A stretch of 59,333 nt of DNA from Acidobacteriota bacterium (GCA_003223645.1 QHVT01000004.1:1-59333), one strand, 5' to 3'; shown: positions 25,217 to 34,015, counted from the first letter of the stretch. The notes: a model not told the origin generated them from the sequence alone. Program-made: numbers and translations.

Positions 25217-25609
25217 CTAGCGCTTGGAGAACTGGAACCGCGCACGCGCGCCGCGCTGGCCGTACTTCTTGCGCTCCTTCATGCGCGGGTCGCGCGTGAG
25301 GAGTCCGGCCTTCTTGAGGCGCTTGCGGAGCTCGCTGTTGTAGACCTGAAGCGCGCGGGAGATGCCGTGACGGATCGCGCCGGCCTGGCCGCTCGGACCG
25401 CCGCCGTCGACCGTGACGACGATGTCGAACTTGTCGACCGTCTCAGTGAGCGAAAGCGGCTGTTTGATGATCATCTTCAGCACTTCATTGCCGAAGTAGT
25501 CGTCGAGCGAGCGGCGGTTCACCGTGATCGCGCCCGATCCCGGACGAATGTGCACACGCGCCGTCGACGTCTTCCGTCTTCCCGTTCCGTAGTATTCGAC
25601 CAAAGCCAA
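25217..25609 (-). CDS. rpsI: 30S ribosomal protein S9
   Basis: A 130-aa uS9 whose C-terminal tail (...ARFQFSKR) reaches the P-site tRNA. The start is TTG 25609 after GGAGG, giving the standard [37 protein letters not shown] is the family signature. Co-transcribed with rplM upstream. Confidence 0.97.
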   Translation of the reverse strand: MALVEYYGTGRRKTSTARVHIRPGSGAITVNRRSLDDYFGNEVLKMIIKQPLSLTETVDKFDIVVTVDGGGPSGQAGAIRHGISRALQVYNSELRKRLKKAGLLTRDPRMKERKKYGQRGARARFQFSKR

Positions 25610-25624
25610 GGAATCCTCCGTTGT

Positions 25625-26059
25625 TTACTCTTTGACGTCGAGAAGCTCGGGCTTCTGCGCCTCGTGCGGATGATTTCCGCCGCGATAGACTTTCAATTTC
25701 TTCAGCATCTTCCTGCCGATCTTGTTCTTCGGCAGCATGCCCCAGACCGCTTCTTCGATCATCGTCTCGGGCTTTTCGGCGCGCACGAAACGAGCCGCGC
25801 GCTCCTTCAGTCCGCCCGGATAGAGCGAGTGACGGCGGTACAGCTTGTCCGTCTCTTTCTTTCCGGTCAGCAGGATCTTCTCGGCGTTGATCACGATCAC
25901 GTGATCGCCGGTGTCGAGGAACGGCGTGTACGTCGGCTTCGCCTTCCCGGTGATGATGTTCGCGATGGTCGTCGACAGACGGCCGAGAACTTTGCCTTCG
26001 GCGTCGATGATGAACCAGCGCGGCTTGATGTCATCCTTCTTGGGGAAATAGGTACGCAT
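25625..26059 (-). CDS. rplM: 50S ribosomal protein L13
   Basis: A 144-aa uL13, an early assembly protein of the large subunit. The [19 protein letters not shown] start region and the [21 protein letters not shown] signature are intact. It is the first gene of the rplM-rpsI pair, 15 nt upstream of rpsI. Confidence 0.97.
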   Translation of the reverse strand: MRTYFPKKDDIKPRWFIIDAEGKVLGRLSTTIANIITGKAKPTYTPFLDTGDHVIVINAEKILLTGKKETDKLYRRHSLYPGGLKERAARFVRAEKPETMIEEAVWGMLPKNKIGRKMLKKLKVYRGGNHPHEAQKPELLDVKE

Positions 26060-26174
26060 GACTCTCCCTGAAACTATTCACTGCCTTGACAGATCAGCGG
26101 CTAAGAGGTGGACCGCAGACGCCGCGGATCGCTCAAAGACGAAACACACTCTCCCTCACGGGAAAGGGCCAAAA

Positions 26175-26203
26175 CGGTAACACTGCCCAACAAGGGGTGT
26201 CAA
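26175..26203 (-). promoter_or_regulatory. candidate sigma-70 promoter for rplM-rpsI
   Basis: On the minus strand a perfect TTGACA (26203-26198) is followed by 17 nt and TTACCG (26180-26175). The -10 is weak but spacing is optimal. It lies about 115 nt upstream of rplM within the divergent rplM/folD spacer. Confidence 0.45.
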
Positions 26204-26207
26204 GGAA

Positions 26208-27101
26208 TTGATTCCCGCCCAACGGTTTAGCGTGGTACAACCGCCCGCCGTGACGGCCCAAATCATCGACGGAAAATCCGTGGCCCGCGCCCTTGAACAA
26301 GAAGTCGCGGCAGCAATTTCCCGACTTTCATTTCGGCCAGGCCTCGTGGCCGTGCGCGTCGGCAGCGATCCCGCCTCCGAGGTTTACGTGCGCAACAAAG
26401 CGAAGAAGGCGCGCGAGCTCGGACTCGAGGGAACGGAGCTCATCCATCCGGAGACGATGAGCGAAGCGGAATTGCTCGCGGAAGTGGAGCGGCTGAACCG
26501 CGATGACGACGTCGACGGCATTCTCGTGCAGCTCCCGCTGCCGAAGCAGATCGATCCGATGAAAGTGATCGACGCGATCGATCCCGCGAAAGACGTCGAC
26601 GGGTTTCATCCGATCAACGTCGGCATGCTCCACCTCGGCCGTCCGTCGCTCGCGCCATGCACTCCCGCCGGCGTGATTCGTTTGATTGAGTCGACGGGAC
26701 AGCCGATCGAAGGGAAGCACGCGGTCGTGATCGGACGCAGCGACATCGTCGGGAAACCGGTCGCCGCGCTGTTGCTGCAGCGCCATGCGACCGTGACGAT
26801 CTGTCATTCGCGCACGCGCGATCTCGCGGCGATCGCACGCGAAGCGGACGTTCTCGTGGCCGCGATCGGCAAGGCGCGCTTCGTCACCGCGGACATGATC
26901 AAGCCGAGCGCGATCGTCATCGACGTCGGCATCAATCGCCTTATCGTAGACGGCGCCGGCAAGCTCGCAGGCGACGTCGACTTCAACGCAGCAAGCGAAG
27001 TCGCGGGATGGATTACGCCCGTGCCGGGCGGAGTCGGACCGATGACGATCGCGATGTTGATGAAGAACACAGTCACCGCTGCGGAGCGGAGACGCGCGTG
27101 A
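26208..27101 (+). CDS. folD: bifunctional methylenetetrahydrofolate dehydrogenase/cyclohydrolase
   Basis: A FolD enzyme interconverting methylene-, methenyl- and formyl-THF with NADP. The catalytic region is [14 protein letters not shown], followed by [15 protein letters not shown] and the [15 protein letters not shown] cofactor motif. [15 protein letters not shown] is near the end. TTG 26208 has an AAGGA four bases upstream and yields 297 aa. GTG 26250 starts exactly where the family does ([11 protein letters not shown]) but has no clear ribosome-binding site, so the start is undecided. Its stop overlaps the coaE GTG start. Confidence 0.93.
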   Translation: MIPAQRFSVVQPPAVTAQIIDGKSVARALEQEVAAAISRLSFRPGLVAVRVGSDPASEVYVRNKAKKARELGLEGTELIHPETMSEAELLAEVERLNRDDDVDGILVQLPLPKQIDPMKVIDAIDPAKDVDGFHPINVGMLHLGRPSLAPCTPAGVIRLIESTGQPIEGKHAVVIGRSDIVGKPVAALLLQRHATVTICHSRTRDLAAIAREADVLVAAIGKARFVTADMIKPSAIVIDVGINRLIVDGAGKLAGDVDFNAASEVAGWITPVPGGVGPMTIAMLMKNTVTAAERRRA

Positions 27102-27712
27102 TTCTGCGCGTCGGTCTGACCGGAGGAATCGCGACCGGCAAGTCGACGATCATGCGCAACTTCGCGAAGCTCGGCGCGGTGACGATCGATGCGGACGCGG
27201 TCGTCGCGAAGTTGTACCGGCCGGGCAACGCGGGACACGACGCGATCATGCGAACGTACGGCGATGGCATTCTTCTGCCGAACGGCGAGATCAACCGGAA
27301 GAAGCTCGCCGACATCGCGTTCGCGAACGCGGCCGAAGCGAAGAAGCTGAACGCGCTCATTCACCCGATCGTGATCGCGGAAGAAGAGCGGATGATGCGC
27401 GAGCACGCGGACGGCGATGCGATCCACATCGTCGAAGCGACGCTGCTGCTCGAAGCGGGCGGCAGGCAACGCTACGACAAGATCGTGGTCATCGACGTTG
27501 CGCCGGCCGTGCAGATCGAGCGTGCGATCTCGCGCGGGATGTCGCGCGAAGAAGTGACGAGGCGGATCGCGCATCAGATGCCGCGCGAAGAGCGGCTGCG
27601 GCAGGCCGACTACGTGATCGACAACAGCGGCGACGAGCGCGAAGGCGAAGAAGAAACGCGGCGCGTGTACGAACTGCTGCGACGCGATCTGAAAGAAAAA
27701 GCGGCGGGCTGA
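27098..27712 (+). CDS. coaE: dephospho-CoA kinase
   Basis: A 204-aa P-loop kinase completing coenzyme A synthesis. [12 protein letters not shown] (about 6-17) is the Walker A site and [12 protein letters not shown] is the substrate region. The C-terminal third carries the usual ADYVIDNSG. The start is GTG 27098, overlapping the folD stop (GTGA). The last codons and stop lie inside a family B palindrome, so the C-terminal AAG is repeat-derived. Confidence 0.95.
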   Translation: MILRVGLTGGIATGKSTIMRNFAKLGAVTIDADAVVAKLYRPGNAGHDAIMRTYGDGILLPNGEINRKKLADIAFANAAEAKKLNALIHPIVIAEEERMMREHADGDAIHIVEATLLLEAGGRQRYDKIVVIDVAPAVQIERAISRGMSREEVTRRIAHQMPREERLRQADYVIDNSGDEREGEEETRRVYELLRRDLKEKAAG

Positions 27713-27727
27713 AGCCCGCCGCTCCAC
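27700..27727. repeat. REP-like palindrome family B spanning the coaE stop
   Basis: AGCGGCGGGCTGAAGCCCGCCGCTCCAC, a perfect 10-bp stem with TGA of coaE in the centre. It lies between convergent coaE and the lipoprotein gene and may act as a bidirectional terminator. Confidence 0.85.
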
Positions 27728-27743
27728 TTCGCAAACCAGCGAA

Positions 27744-28043
27744 CTACGTGTGCGTCGTCGTCGTGGACGACGTGCCGGATGTGCCGGTCGTCGTCGTAGT
27801 CGTCGTCGTGCCGTTCGTCCCCATCGTGTCGGTGGTCGTACCGGTGCCCATCGTGTCGGTGGCCATCGTGTCGGTGCCGGTCGTCATCGAGGTGTCGGTG
27901 GTCATCGCGCCGGTGTCGGACGTCGACGACGTCATCGACGTGTCTGTCGTTTCGGTGGTGCTGGTCTCGGTCGTCTCTTTCTTGCAGGCGACGAACATCA
28001 CGAGCGTCAGTGCCGCGAGAAGAGCCAGAAGTTTCTTCGTCAT
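27744..28043 (-). CDS. Thr-rich small lipoprotein
   Basis: A 99-aa predicted lipoprotein. A lysine start, hydrophobic helix and lipobox ending FVAC (Cys20) are followed by KKE. The remaining 77 residues are almost only Thr, Asp, Ser, Met and Gly, with repeated TDTMATDTMGT-type words. This is a disordered, possibly outer-membrane-attached tail. A GGAAG ribosome-binding site precedes ATG 28043. It is a paralogue of the gene at 28247-28525. Function unknown. Confidence 0.8.
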   Translation of the reverse strand: MTKKLLALLAALTLVMFVACKKETTETSTTETTDTSMTSSTSDTGAMTTDTSMTTGTDTMATDTMGTGTTTDTMGTNGTTTTTTTTGTSGTSSTTTTHT

Positions 28044-28192
28044 TGCTTCTTCCTCATTTCGAGTTGTTTGTTTTTGTCGGGTTACCGCGTGCGCAAAACT
28101 CTTCTGAGTGCCAGCTCACCTCCCTCTCATATTTGACAGTCGATTCCCCTGAAGAAAAACCGAAGTCAGGAGTGAGCACAACGAGTGCCAGC

Positions 28193-28223
28193 AAAAAAAA
28201 CGCCCCGCTTGCGCGGGGCGTTT
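28193..28223 (-). terminator. rho-independent terminator between the two lipoprotein genes
   Basis: Minus strand CGCCCCGC-GCAA-GCGGGGCG followed by eight T. Strong, 24 nt after the stop of the upstream lipoprotein gene. Confidence 0.88.
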
Positions 28224-28246
28224 CGGGGTACAGCTCAGGGATCGAA

Positions 28247-28525
28247 CTAGGTGTGGGTGGCGGTGGTGGCCGTCGTCGCGGACGTCTCGGTCGTCGCCGT
28301 CGTGCCGGTGGCGGCGGTGTCCATCGTCGCGCCCGTGTCGGTCGAACCGGCGGTGGTCGTCGCCGTGTCGGTCGCCATCGTGTCGGTGGCCATCGTGTCG
28401 CTGGAGCTCGTCATCGAGGTGTCGGTCGAAGCCGTGTCAGACGTGGCCTCTTCCTTCTTGCAGCCGACGGCGAGCATGCCGATCACGAGCAGCGCGATCA
28501 GCGTCAGAACTAGGGATCTCTTCAT
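28247..28525 (-). CDS. Thr-rich small lipoprotein (paralogue)
   Basis: A 92-aa predicted lipoprotein from ATG 28525. The hydrophobic signal ends in the lipobox LAVGC (Cys22), then KKEE. The rest is a Thr/Ala/Asp/Ser tail with TDTMATDTMATDT. It shares the signal-KKE-TDTM architecture with the neighbouring gene, so a tandem duplication is likely. A 5' extension of 12 codons is possible but would disrupt the signal peptide. Function unknown. Confidence 0.8.
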   Translation of the reverse strand: MKRSLVLTLIALLVIGMLAVGCKKEEATSDTASTDTSMTSSSDTMATDTMATDTATTTAGSTDTGATMDTAATGTTATTETSATTATTATHT

Positions 28526-28725
28526 TGCGTACTTTCTCCTTACGTTTTTCGGATGAAACATCCGGATCTTGTGATGATGCGGTCTCAGACGAAACAGTTT
28601 GTCTGGGTTGCCCGACTCACCTCACTTTGCGTCTCGATTCGAGGAACTTTTCAGCGCGCCGGTTGCGCGCAAGGGCTGGGGAACTATTTTGTACTGCGGG
28701 CGATATCATAGAGACGACGTCATCT

Positions 28726-29508
28726 ATGTCAAGCATGCCCGCGATTCGCCCGGTTCCGGAACCTGTCACCGGCACCGTCCTTTCCTTCGACGGGACGGCG
28801 ATTCACTACGACGTCTACGACGCTCCCTCGCCGTCGATCGTGCTCGTGATTCCGGGCTTTTGGCGCGATCGCCGGCATCCGTCGATGCTCCGTCTCGCGC
28901 AGTTCATCCACGCGCAGGGCTACCGCACCGCGATCATGGATCCGCGCGGACATGGCGAGAGCGAAGGGAAGTTCGCGTTCAACACGAACGAGCATCACGA
29001 CGTGTTCGCGGTCGCATCCGAGCTGCTGAAAGTCTCCACGATCTCCACGATCACGCTCCTCGGCTTCTCCTACGGCGGCGCGATCGCGATCTCGACCACC
29101 GCGCGTCACGATCTTCCGATCGGGTCGCTGCTCCTCGTCTCCCCCGTCGCCGACTTCGCGATGATCGTTCCGCGCATCAATCCGCTGACGATCCATCGCC
29201 ACATCGCGATGTCGAATGCGCTGCATCGTCCGCGCATCGCCTGGAGCACGAAGCGCAACGACAAGATCCGCGCGGTCGACGACATCGTGAACGTGCGCGT
29301 GCCGAAGTGCTTCATCCACGTGAAGAACGACTGGCTGATTCATCATCGCCACTCGGTCGCGCTGTACGAAGCGGCGAGCGAGCCGAAGGAGCTGCACATT
29401 CTCGACATCGAGGGGAACTTTCACTCCGACCGCATCTTCAATTACCACCCCGATGAGATCGAGCCGCTGATGTCGGACTTCCTCGCGCGCTACACGCCGG
29501 CGCGCTGA
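28726..29508 (+). CDS. alpha/beta hydrolase
   Basis: A 260-aa soluble alpha/beta-hydrolase-fold protein. The oxyanion strand is VLVIPGFWRDRRHP and the nucleophile elbow is GFSYGGA. DPRGHGESEG resembles esterases and lysophospholipase-like members. Late Asp (KNDW) and His (GNFHSD) provide the rest of a triad. The start at ATG 28726 is chosen because upstream codons do not resemble the family; a second ATG lies three codons on. Substrate unknown. A family C palindrome overlaps the stop. Confidence 0.85.
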   Translation: MSSMPAIRPVPEPVTGTVLSFDGTAIHYDVYDAPSPSIVLVIPGFWRDRRHPSMLRLAQFIHAQGYRTAIMDPRGHGESEGKFAFNTNEHHDVFAVASELLKVSTISTITLLGFSYGGAIAISTTARHDLPIGSLLLVSPVADFAMIVPRINPLTIHRHIAMSNALHRPRIAWSTKRNDKIRAVDDIVNVRVPKCFIHVKNDWLIHHRHSVALYEAASEPKELHILDIEGNFHSDRIFNYHPDEIEPLMSDFLARYTPAR

Positions 29509-29535
29509 GAACGCAGGCTGGAAAGCCTGCGCCAC
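29507..29535. repeat. REP-like palindrome family C
   Basis: GAGAACGCAGGCTGGAAAGCCTGCGCCACAC, a GCAGGCT/AGCCTGC stem at the 3' end of the hydrolase gene. Confidence 0.7.
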
Positions 29536-29542
29536 ACGAGAC

Positions 29543-29570
29543 AAAAAGCCGCGCGTTTTCACGCGCGGCT
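29543..29570 (-). terminator. rho-independent terminator of the 56-aa gene
   Basis: Minus strand AGCCGCGCG-TGAAAA-CGCGCGGCT followed by TTTTT, 27 nt past the stop at 29597. Confidence 0.85.
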
Positions 29571-29596
29571 CATCAGTGTAGGGAATGAGTCGAGGC

Positions 29597-29767
29597 TTAC
29601 GGCATAGGCAACGGCGGCACGTCCGTCTTCTTGCGTACCGGGACGATTTCGATCACCTGCAACTCCGGCATGAGCTCATCCCAGCGAAGCGGCGGGATTT
29701 CCGGCTTTGCCCGCGATTGCTCGCTGCCGTTGTCCTGCGTCCATTCTTCTCCGTCGTAGACCCACAT
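29597..29767 (-). CDS. 56-aa hypothetical protein
   Basis: A small acidic protein starting MWVYDGEEWTQDNG at ATG 29767 and ending in a Pro-rich tail PPLPMP. Its own strong terminator just downstream argues that it is expressed. No Cys, signal peptide or membrane segment. A longer in-frame reading to 29983 would overlap the rdgB-like gene and lacks character. Family unknown. Confidence 0.6.
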   Translation of the reverse strand: MWVYDGEEWTQDNGSEQSRAKPEIPPLRWDELMPELQVIEIVPVRKKTDVPPLPMP

Positions 29768-29924
29768 AGTTGCCTGCCTTTCGTCACTGGCCAATATTTC
29801 AAGCGGCCTGCCAGGCATTCGTGACGTCGTGCGTTGCGTCACATCCTTCAATACGCAGGAGTTGCAAGCGAGGTTTGCTGTTCGGGGTAGCGGTTTTGCA
29901 ACAGGCAGGTGTCCAGATTCCGGT

Positions 29925-30488
29925 TCACTTTCGTCCGGATTCCTGTTCAAGGTGCGCGGCGAGCTGACGGTAGGCCTTGCCACGATGCGAGATCGTGTCC
30001 TTCTCTTTCGCGCTCAACTCCGCGAAGGTCTTCTTCGACTCGCGCGGAAGAAACCACGCATCCCATCCGAACTTCTGTTCGCCGCGCGGCTGCACGAGGA
30101 CTTCGCCGGCCGTCTCGCCGAGGAACAGATGAACCTGCGAGCCGTCCCAGTAGCCGACGCAGCATTGCGCTTTGGCCGCGCGATTGTTGAGCGCGTACGC
30201 GATTGCGGCGAGGCCTTTTCCGCCTGCGGCTTCGAGCAGCCACTTCACGAACGGACCGGGAAAGTTGCCGAGCTCGTCGAAGCCGAGGGAGACGTCTTCG
30301 ACGATGAGACGCGCGTAGCCTTTCGTCTTCGCGGTCTCGAGTTTGTAGCGCGTGATCTCTTCGACGTCGCCGGCCTGGATCTCCGGCAGCGCGATGGAGA
30401 CGCGCAGCAGCGGAACGCCGAGGATGCGCTCCGCTTCGATTCCCTTGTTGGGATTCGAGGAGACGAGAATCAGCGCGTCGTTCGCCAA
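29925..30488 (-). CDS. rdgB: Ham1/RdgB-type non-canonical purine NTP pyrophosphatase
   Basis: A 187-aa ITPase-fold enzyme expected to hydrolyse XTP/ITP and protect nucleotide pools. It starts with VSSNPNKGIEAERIL (9-23), the substrate loop of this family. VEDVSLGFDELGNFPGPFVKW and GWDAWFLP...KTFAELSAKEKDTISHRGKA are also conserved. It is somewhat closer to the eukaryotic ITPA form than to E. coli RdgB. It lies ten bases after the anti-sigma gene. Confidence 0.85.
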   Translation of the reverse strand: MANDALILVSSNPNKGIEAERILGVPLLRVSIALPEIQAGDVEEITRYKLETAKTKGYARLIVEDVSLGFDELGNFPGPFVKWLLEAAGGKGLAAIAYALNNRAAKAQCCVGYWDGSQVHLFLGETAGEVLVQPRGEQKFGWDAWFLPRESKKTFAELSAKEKDTISHRGKAYRQLAAHLEQESGRK

Positions 30489-30498
30489 GACGGCGATG

Positions 30499-30726
30499 TT
30501 ACTCCGCGATGCGGAGCGACTGCACGAGCCGCACTTTCAAATGCTCCGGCGCGCTGATCGGCGCAAGGCGCTTCTTCACGAAGTCGCGGAGCTTGCGATG
30601 AACCAGCGTGCGCTCATCGCAGTCGTGACAATCCCTGCGATGCGTCTCGAGCTCCACAGCCCTGCGTTGACTGACCGAACCGTCGAGGAAAAAGTAGACC
30701 ACTCGTTTGTAATCGTCACAAAGCAT
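30499..30726 (-). CDS. anti-sigma factor, zinc-finger (RsrA-like)
   Basis: A 75-aa protein with the ZAS motif ETHRRDCHDC (His-x3-Cys-x2-Cys), preceded by FLDGSVSQRRAVELE. It is about the size of minimal RsrA/ChrR-type anti-sigma domains and presumably sequesters the ECF sigma encoded directly upstream, possibly in response to thiol oxidation. ATG 30726 is chosen; upstream codons lie in a different context. A terminator separates it from the sigma gene, so expression of the pair may be unequal. Confidence 0.8.
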   Translation of the reverse strand: MLCDDYKRVVYFFLDGSVSQRRAVELETHRRDCHDCDERTLVHRKLRDFVKKRLAPISAPEHLKVRLVQSLRIAE

Positions 30727-30811
30727 TTCTGCTTGTTCCTTCCGCTGGCATGAGGTGCGACGCGGTGATTGCAACTGAGCAACCAACAAGTGAATTCCTC
30801 GCAACGGCAAT

Positions 30812-30839
30812 AAAAAAAGGCCGCGCTCGGCGCGGCCTT
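30812..30839 (-). terminator. rho-independent terminator between sigma and anti-sigma genes
   Basis: Minus strand AAGGCCGCG-CCGAG-CGCGGCCTT followed by TTTTTTT, 20 nt after the sigma gene stop. Confidence 0.88.
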
Positions 30840-30859
30840 CAAGGATCGGTGTCGTTTTC

Positions 30860-31633
30860 TTACTCGACTTCGAACCGCTCTTCTTCTTGCTCTTCCACTT
30901 CGAACTCGAACTCTTCGTCCTCGGCCTCGGCGAACAGCACTTCCTCTTCGCTCTCCTCCGGCTCCTGCACGTCGGTCTCTTCGCCCTTTTCGTCTTTCTT
31001 CTTGCGGCCCTTCACTTCATCCTTGCGCGAGCGCATCTTGGCCGGCTCAGCTTCACCGCGGATGTATCCATACTTGCGGGCATAGTCGAGCAGCGTGCGC
31101 TCGAGCATCTTGCGCCCGCGATACAGACGCGACATGACGGTGCCGACCGGGCAGTCGAGGATCTCGGCGATCTCCTTGTACGAGAAGCCTTCGATGTCCG
31201 CGAGCAGCACGACCATCTTGTAGTCGTGCGGCAGCGAGTCGAGCGCGCGCTTGACGTCCGCGTCCATCATGTCCTGGAAGATCTCGCTCTCCGGATCGCG
31301 AATCAGGTCCGGCGCGTTCTTCTGGATCACCCGCTCGTACGACTCTTCGATCTCCGAGAAGTCGATCTTGTGAGGGGTGAGCTTCTTCTTCCGGTAGTTG
31401 TTGATGAACGTGTTCTTCATGATCTTGAAGAGCCACGCCTTGAAGTTCGTTCCCTCTTCGAACTTGTCGTAGTACTTGTAGGCCTTGAGATACGTCTCCT
31501 GTACGAGGTCTTCAGCGTCCTCGGAGTTTCGCGTCATGCGGTAGGCCGTGTTGTACAGGGAGTCGACGTACGGCATGGCCGCCTTCTCGAAATCCCATCC
31601 CTGTTCGTGCTCGTAAGCTTCCGCGGTCTTCAT
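30860..31633 (-). CDS. ECF sigma factor with acidic C-terminal tail
   Basis: A 257-aa sigma-70 family group 4 factor. Region 2 ([22 protein letters not shown] and [18 protein letters not shown]) and region 4 ([29 protein letters not shown]) are complete, and resemble the SigR/RpoE group that pairs with RsrA-type anti-sigmas. After residue 190 there is an unusual tail of about 65 residues: a Lys/Arg block ([15 protein letters not shown]), then a very acidic Glu-rich end. ATG 31633 is chosen. It probably controls a stress regulon. Confidence 0.92.
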   Translation of the reverse strand: MKTAEAYEHEQGWDFEKAAMPYVDSLYNTAYRMTRNSEDAEDLVQETYLKAYKYYDKFEEGTNFKAWLFKIMKNTFINNYRKKKLTPHKIDFSEIEESYERVIQKNAPDLIRDPESEIFQDMMDADVKRALDSLPHDYKMVVLLADIEGFSYKEIAEILDCPVGTVMSRLYRGRKMLERTLLDYARKYGYIRGEAEPAKMRSRKDEVKGRKKKDEKGEETDVQEPEESEEEVLFAEAEDEEFEFEVEEQEEERFEVE

Positions 31634-31800
31634 GGCTTCTCCCGTACGACAACGACTGAAAACTTCAACCTTCGTGCCGTGTGCAGATTTAGATGCATGA
31701 TCAAATAAAATAGTTACTGCCGGCCGGACACGTTTCCCCAAATCAGTCCAGCACAGCGGGTTAGCGAGAGGAGTGCGCCTGTTTGAGACCCGGCTGCAAC

Positions 31801-31822
31801 GAGACGCGGGTGCCCGCGTCCG
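31801..31822. repeat. GACGCGGG palindrome in the sigma-gene upstream region
   Basis: GAGACGCGGGTGCCCGCGTCCGTC, a perfect 8-bp stem. It is the only structured element in the 328-base gene-free stretch 31634-31961. That stretch also holds GGGAAACGTG about 90 nt before the sigma ATG, a possible ECF -35, but no confident promoter could be assigned. Confidence 0.5.
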
Positions 31823-31961
31823 TCATCGCTGCCGGACACGTCCGTCCACTTAAGCGACTCTTCTCAATGAAATACTACGGTAAACTGGAGGGAACTGCTG
31901 GCAAAACGGCTGCAAACAAACAGTGAACTGCCGGTATTCCCCGAAACCGACGCAGAATAGA

Positions 31962-32699
31962 TCATTCGCGATAAATAAGCAATAGCTCTTCGTAGGCCCT
32001 CGTGATTTCGATGAAACGAGCGGCCGCGTCCGCCTGCTCGCGCTCCGACGCCCCGTAAAACCTGTCGGGATGATGCTGCGCGACGAGACGCCGGTACGCG
32101 GCCGTGATTTCCTGCCGCGACGGCGTCCCGGCAATTCCTAAAACATCGAGCAATTCCGAGCACTCGCGCTTCTCGCGCACGAACAACGGCGCGCCGCCGC
32201 CCGCGCGATCGGCGTGACGCGGACGCGCGTCCTTCGCGTGATCGGCGTATTCGAATCCGTAGACCTCGCGCAGCTTCGCGAGCGCGTCGGTGTGAAATCC
32301 GAGGCCGAAGCTGAGATCGAGGAGCGCCGCATACTGCCGCACGGGAACGGGCGAACGGAGGAGCTGGACCGCCGTCTCGAGCAAACCCATCCGCTGGTGT
32401 GGAGTCGCGAGCTGCGCATAGCGATCGGCCCAGTTCGCGACGTCGATGCCTCGCGTGACCGGCGCCGCGATTCCTGCTCCGCGCCGCACTGCGCGCATCG
32501 CGTCCTCTGACGACGCGCCGCTCGCTGCGACGATGTGAAAGAGCAGCGACGCTGCGATCTGATCGCGTTCCTGCGACGGCATTTGCGCAGTCGAAGCACG
32601 CTGTTCGTTTTCGCGGCGCGCGATCGCGAACGCGATCATCACGAACACGGCGATCGCGCCGCCGGCGAGGACCATGAGAACGACGGCGATCAGTTCCAC
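31962..32699 (-). CDS. DjlA-like membrane J-domain co-chaperone
   Basis: A 245-aa protein from GTG 32699. One N-terminal transmembrane helix (about 2-28) is followed by an all-helical TerB/DjlA-like domain (about 45-150) and a C-terminal J domain. The J domain runs CSELLDVLGIAGTPSRQEI...AYRRLVAQHHPDRF, with the HPD motif intact. It should stimulate DnaK ATPase at the membrane. The start overlaps the DUF1802 stop by ten bases. Layout matches E. coli DjlA. Confidence 0.8.
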   Translation of the reverse strand: MELIAVVLMVLAGGAIAVFVMIAFAIARRENEQRASTAQMPSQERDQIAASLLFHIVAASGASSEDAMRAVRRGAGIAAPVTRGIDVANWADRYAQLATPHQRMGLLETAVQLLRSPVPVRQYAALLDLSFGLGFHTDALAKLREVYGFEYADHAKDARPRHADRAGGGAPLFVREKRECSELLDVLGIAGTPSRQEITAAYRRLVAQHHPDRFYGASEREQADAAARFIEITRAYEELLLIYRE

Positions 32700-33205
32700 A
32701 GCGAAGCGATCGAGGCGAGTCTGGACTGCAACTCCGCTTCTCCAAGAACGGCCGACGAGCCTTCGACGTCGATTTCTTCGTCGACGCTGACCCAGCTCCT
32801 GCAGCCGCCGTATTCGTCGCGATAATGCACGTCCGCCGCCCGCGCGAGCTTCCACGCGCGGACGCCGATCACGTACAGCGCCTGATCGGGACGAAAGCGG
32901 TAGCGCGCGTCGAGCGTGTCCGGCGGCAACGCGACTTGCGGCGCGAGTTGTTCGAGCACGGCGGCGTCGCGCGTCGTCCACGTGCGCACGACTTCGCACC
33001 AATGCGTGATCGTCACGCGTGGACGCGACTCCGACTCGCCCTGATGAAAGTACGTCGGATAGAGATAGAAGCGATCGGCGTCGACGCCGAACGACGGATC
33101 GGCGATGCCGCCTTTGCGAATGAGGATGACCTGCCGTCCCGACGCGAGCGCGTCGACGACACTCGACCACTCTTTCAATGCAGTGTGATTCGGGAGCTTG
33201 TTCAT
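32690..33205 (-). CDS. DUF1802 family protein
   Basis: A 171-aa protein matching the DUF1802 pattern: ALKEWSSVVDALASGRQVILIRKGGI at 9-34 and FYLYPTYFHQ at 46-55. Function of the family is unknown, and it is not enzymatic by any visible motif. The start MNKLPNH at 33205 fits. It is translationally coupled to the DjlA-like gene. A TATAAC-like -10 occurs at 33253-33258, but its -35 is poor. Confidence 0.8.
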   Translation of the reverse strand: MNKLPNHTALKEWSSVVDALASGRQVILIRKGGIADPSFGVDADRFYLYPTYFHQGESESRPRVTITHWCEVVRTWTTRDAAVLEQLAPQVALPPDTLDARYRFRPDQALYVIGVRAWKLARAADVHYRDEYGGCRSWVSVDEEIDVEGSSAVLGEAELQSRLASIASLWN

Positions 33206-33218
33206 GGGGTCTCTTTTA

Positions 33219-33325
33219 GTTTATCCCTCGCGCAGACGAGGGATCTCCGGTTATACCGCGCTCACCGTGCGATTGGCGTGGATCGCGCGGCCGCACCGGA
33301 GATGCCGTCTGCGCGCGGCATAAAC
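33219..33325. repeat. 20-bp inverted repeats upstream of DUF1802
   Basis: GTTTATCCCTCGCGCAGACG (33219-33238) and the reverse complement of 33306-33325 match at 18 of 20 bases. A smaller stem ATCCCTCG...CGAGGGAT lies within the left side. About 67 bases separate the arms. Confidence 0.65.
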
Positions 33326-33444
33326 TAGCCGCCACGGGCGGCTGCGTGGATTGCTCCGCCTTGCGGCCTGCTTGTCGCCACGCCACGACCTGCGGCTTCG
33401 AGCGGCGCAACGCGCCTGAGATCTCGTTTCTGCAGCGCAAGCTC

Positions 33445-33834
33445 CTAGGGGAAGGGCTGAAACTTCACCGAATTCACCGGCCCTTCCCAAATGGTGATCG
33501 ACGTGACGAGCGCGTTCTCATCGTCGACAGCGCGCTGCAATTCACGCGCGAACCACTCGGCGATGTTCTCCGCGCTCGGATTCACCTCCGTGAACGGCGG
33601 GACGTCGTTGATGCATCCGTAGTCGAGTTTTTTCGCGAGCGTCTCGAGTTTTTTCTTCGCGCTCACGAAGTCGACGGCGATCGCGTCGGCATCGAGTCCG
33701 CCGCCGCGCGCGATCAAATCCGCTTCGACTTTGTACGAATGGCCGTGCAGCGGCTCGGAGATGCCGCGGTACTCGCGGAGAAAATGTGCTGCTTCGAAGC
33801 GCGCTTCGACCCTCACCGTGAACTTAGCAGGCAT
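33445..33834 (-). CDS. 6-pyruvoyl-tetrahydropterin synthase / QueD family protein (PTPS-III-like)
   Basis: A 129-aa T-fold enzyme. Zinc ligands are His17 (FEAAHFL), His30 and His32 (LHGHSY). DFVSAKKKLETLAKKLDYGCIND and PSAENIAEW are conserved. The catalytic Cys that precedes HGH by four residues in QueD is absent. Instead, Glu27 gives an ExxHGH motif, which I associate with PTPS-III enzymes that can replace FolB in folate synthesis. Start ATG 33834 overlaps the stop of the upstream small gene. Confidence 0.85.
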   Translation of the reverse strand: MPAKFTVRVEARFEAAHFLREYRGISEPLHGHSYKVEADLIARGGGLDADAIAVDFVSAKKKLETLAKKLDYGCINDVPPFTEVNPSAENIAEWFARELQRAVDDENALVTSITIWEGPVNSVKFQPFP

Positions 33835-34015
33835 GCGGCTCCGCGTAGATGTGCGCGATGAGCGCCTCGTCCGCGCCGGCCTCGCGCAGCTCGTCGGCGG
33901 TGGCCTGCGAGCGCAACAGCGCCATCGCACGCTCATCGCCCCAACACGCCGTCGGCGCGGATTCGCTGGCGATCCCGATCAGCGCCTGCAGCGTTTTGCG
34001 CCGGTTTTCATCCAC
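33824..34015 (-). CDS. 63-aa hypothetical protein upstream of the PTPS gene
   Basis: From GTG 34015 a frame encodes DENRRKTLQALIGIASESAP... and ends HIYAEPHAC, with its TAA inside the first codons of the PTPS gene (11-bp overlap). The overlap and helical composition suggest a translationally coupled small protein. No motif recognised. Start choice is uncertain. Confidence 0.45.
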   Translation of the reverse strand: MDENRRKTLQALIGIASESAPTACWGDERAMALLRSQATADELREAGADEALIAHIYAEPHAC

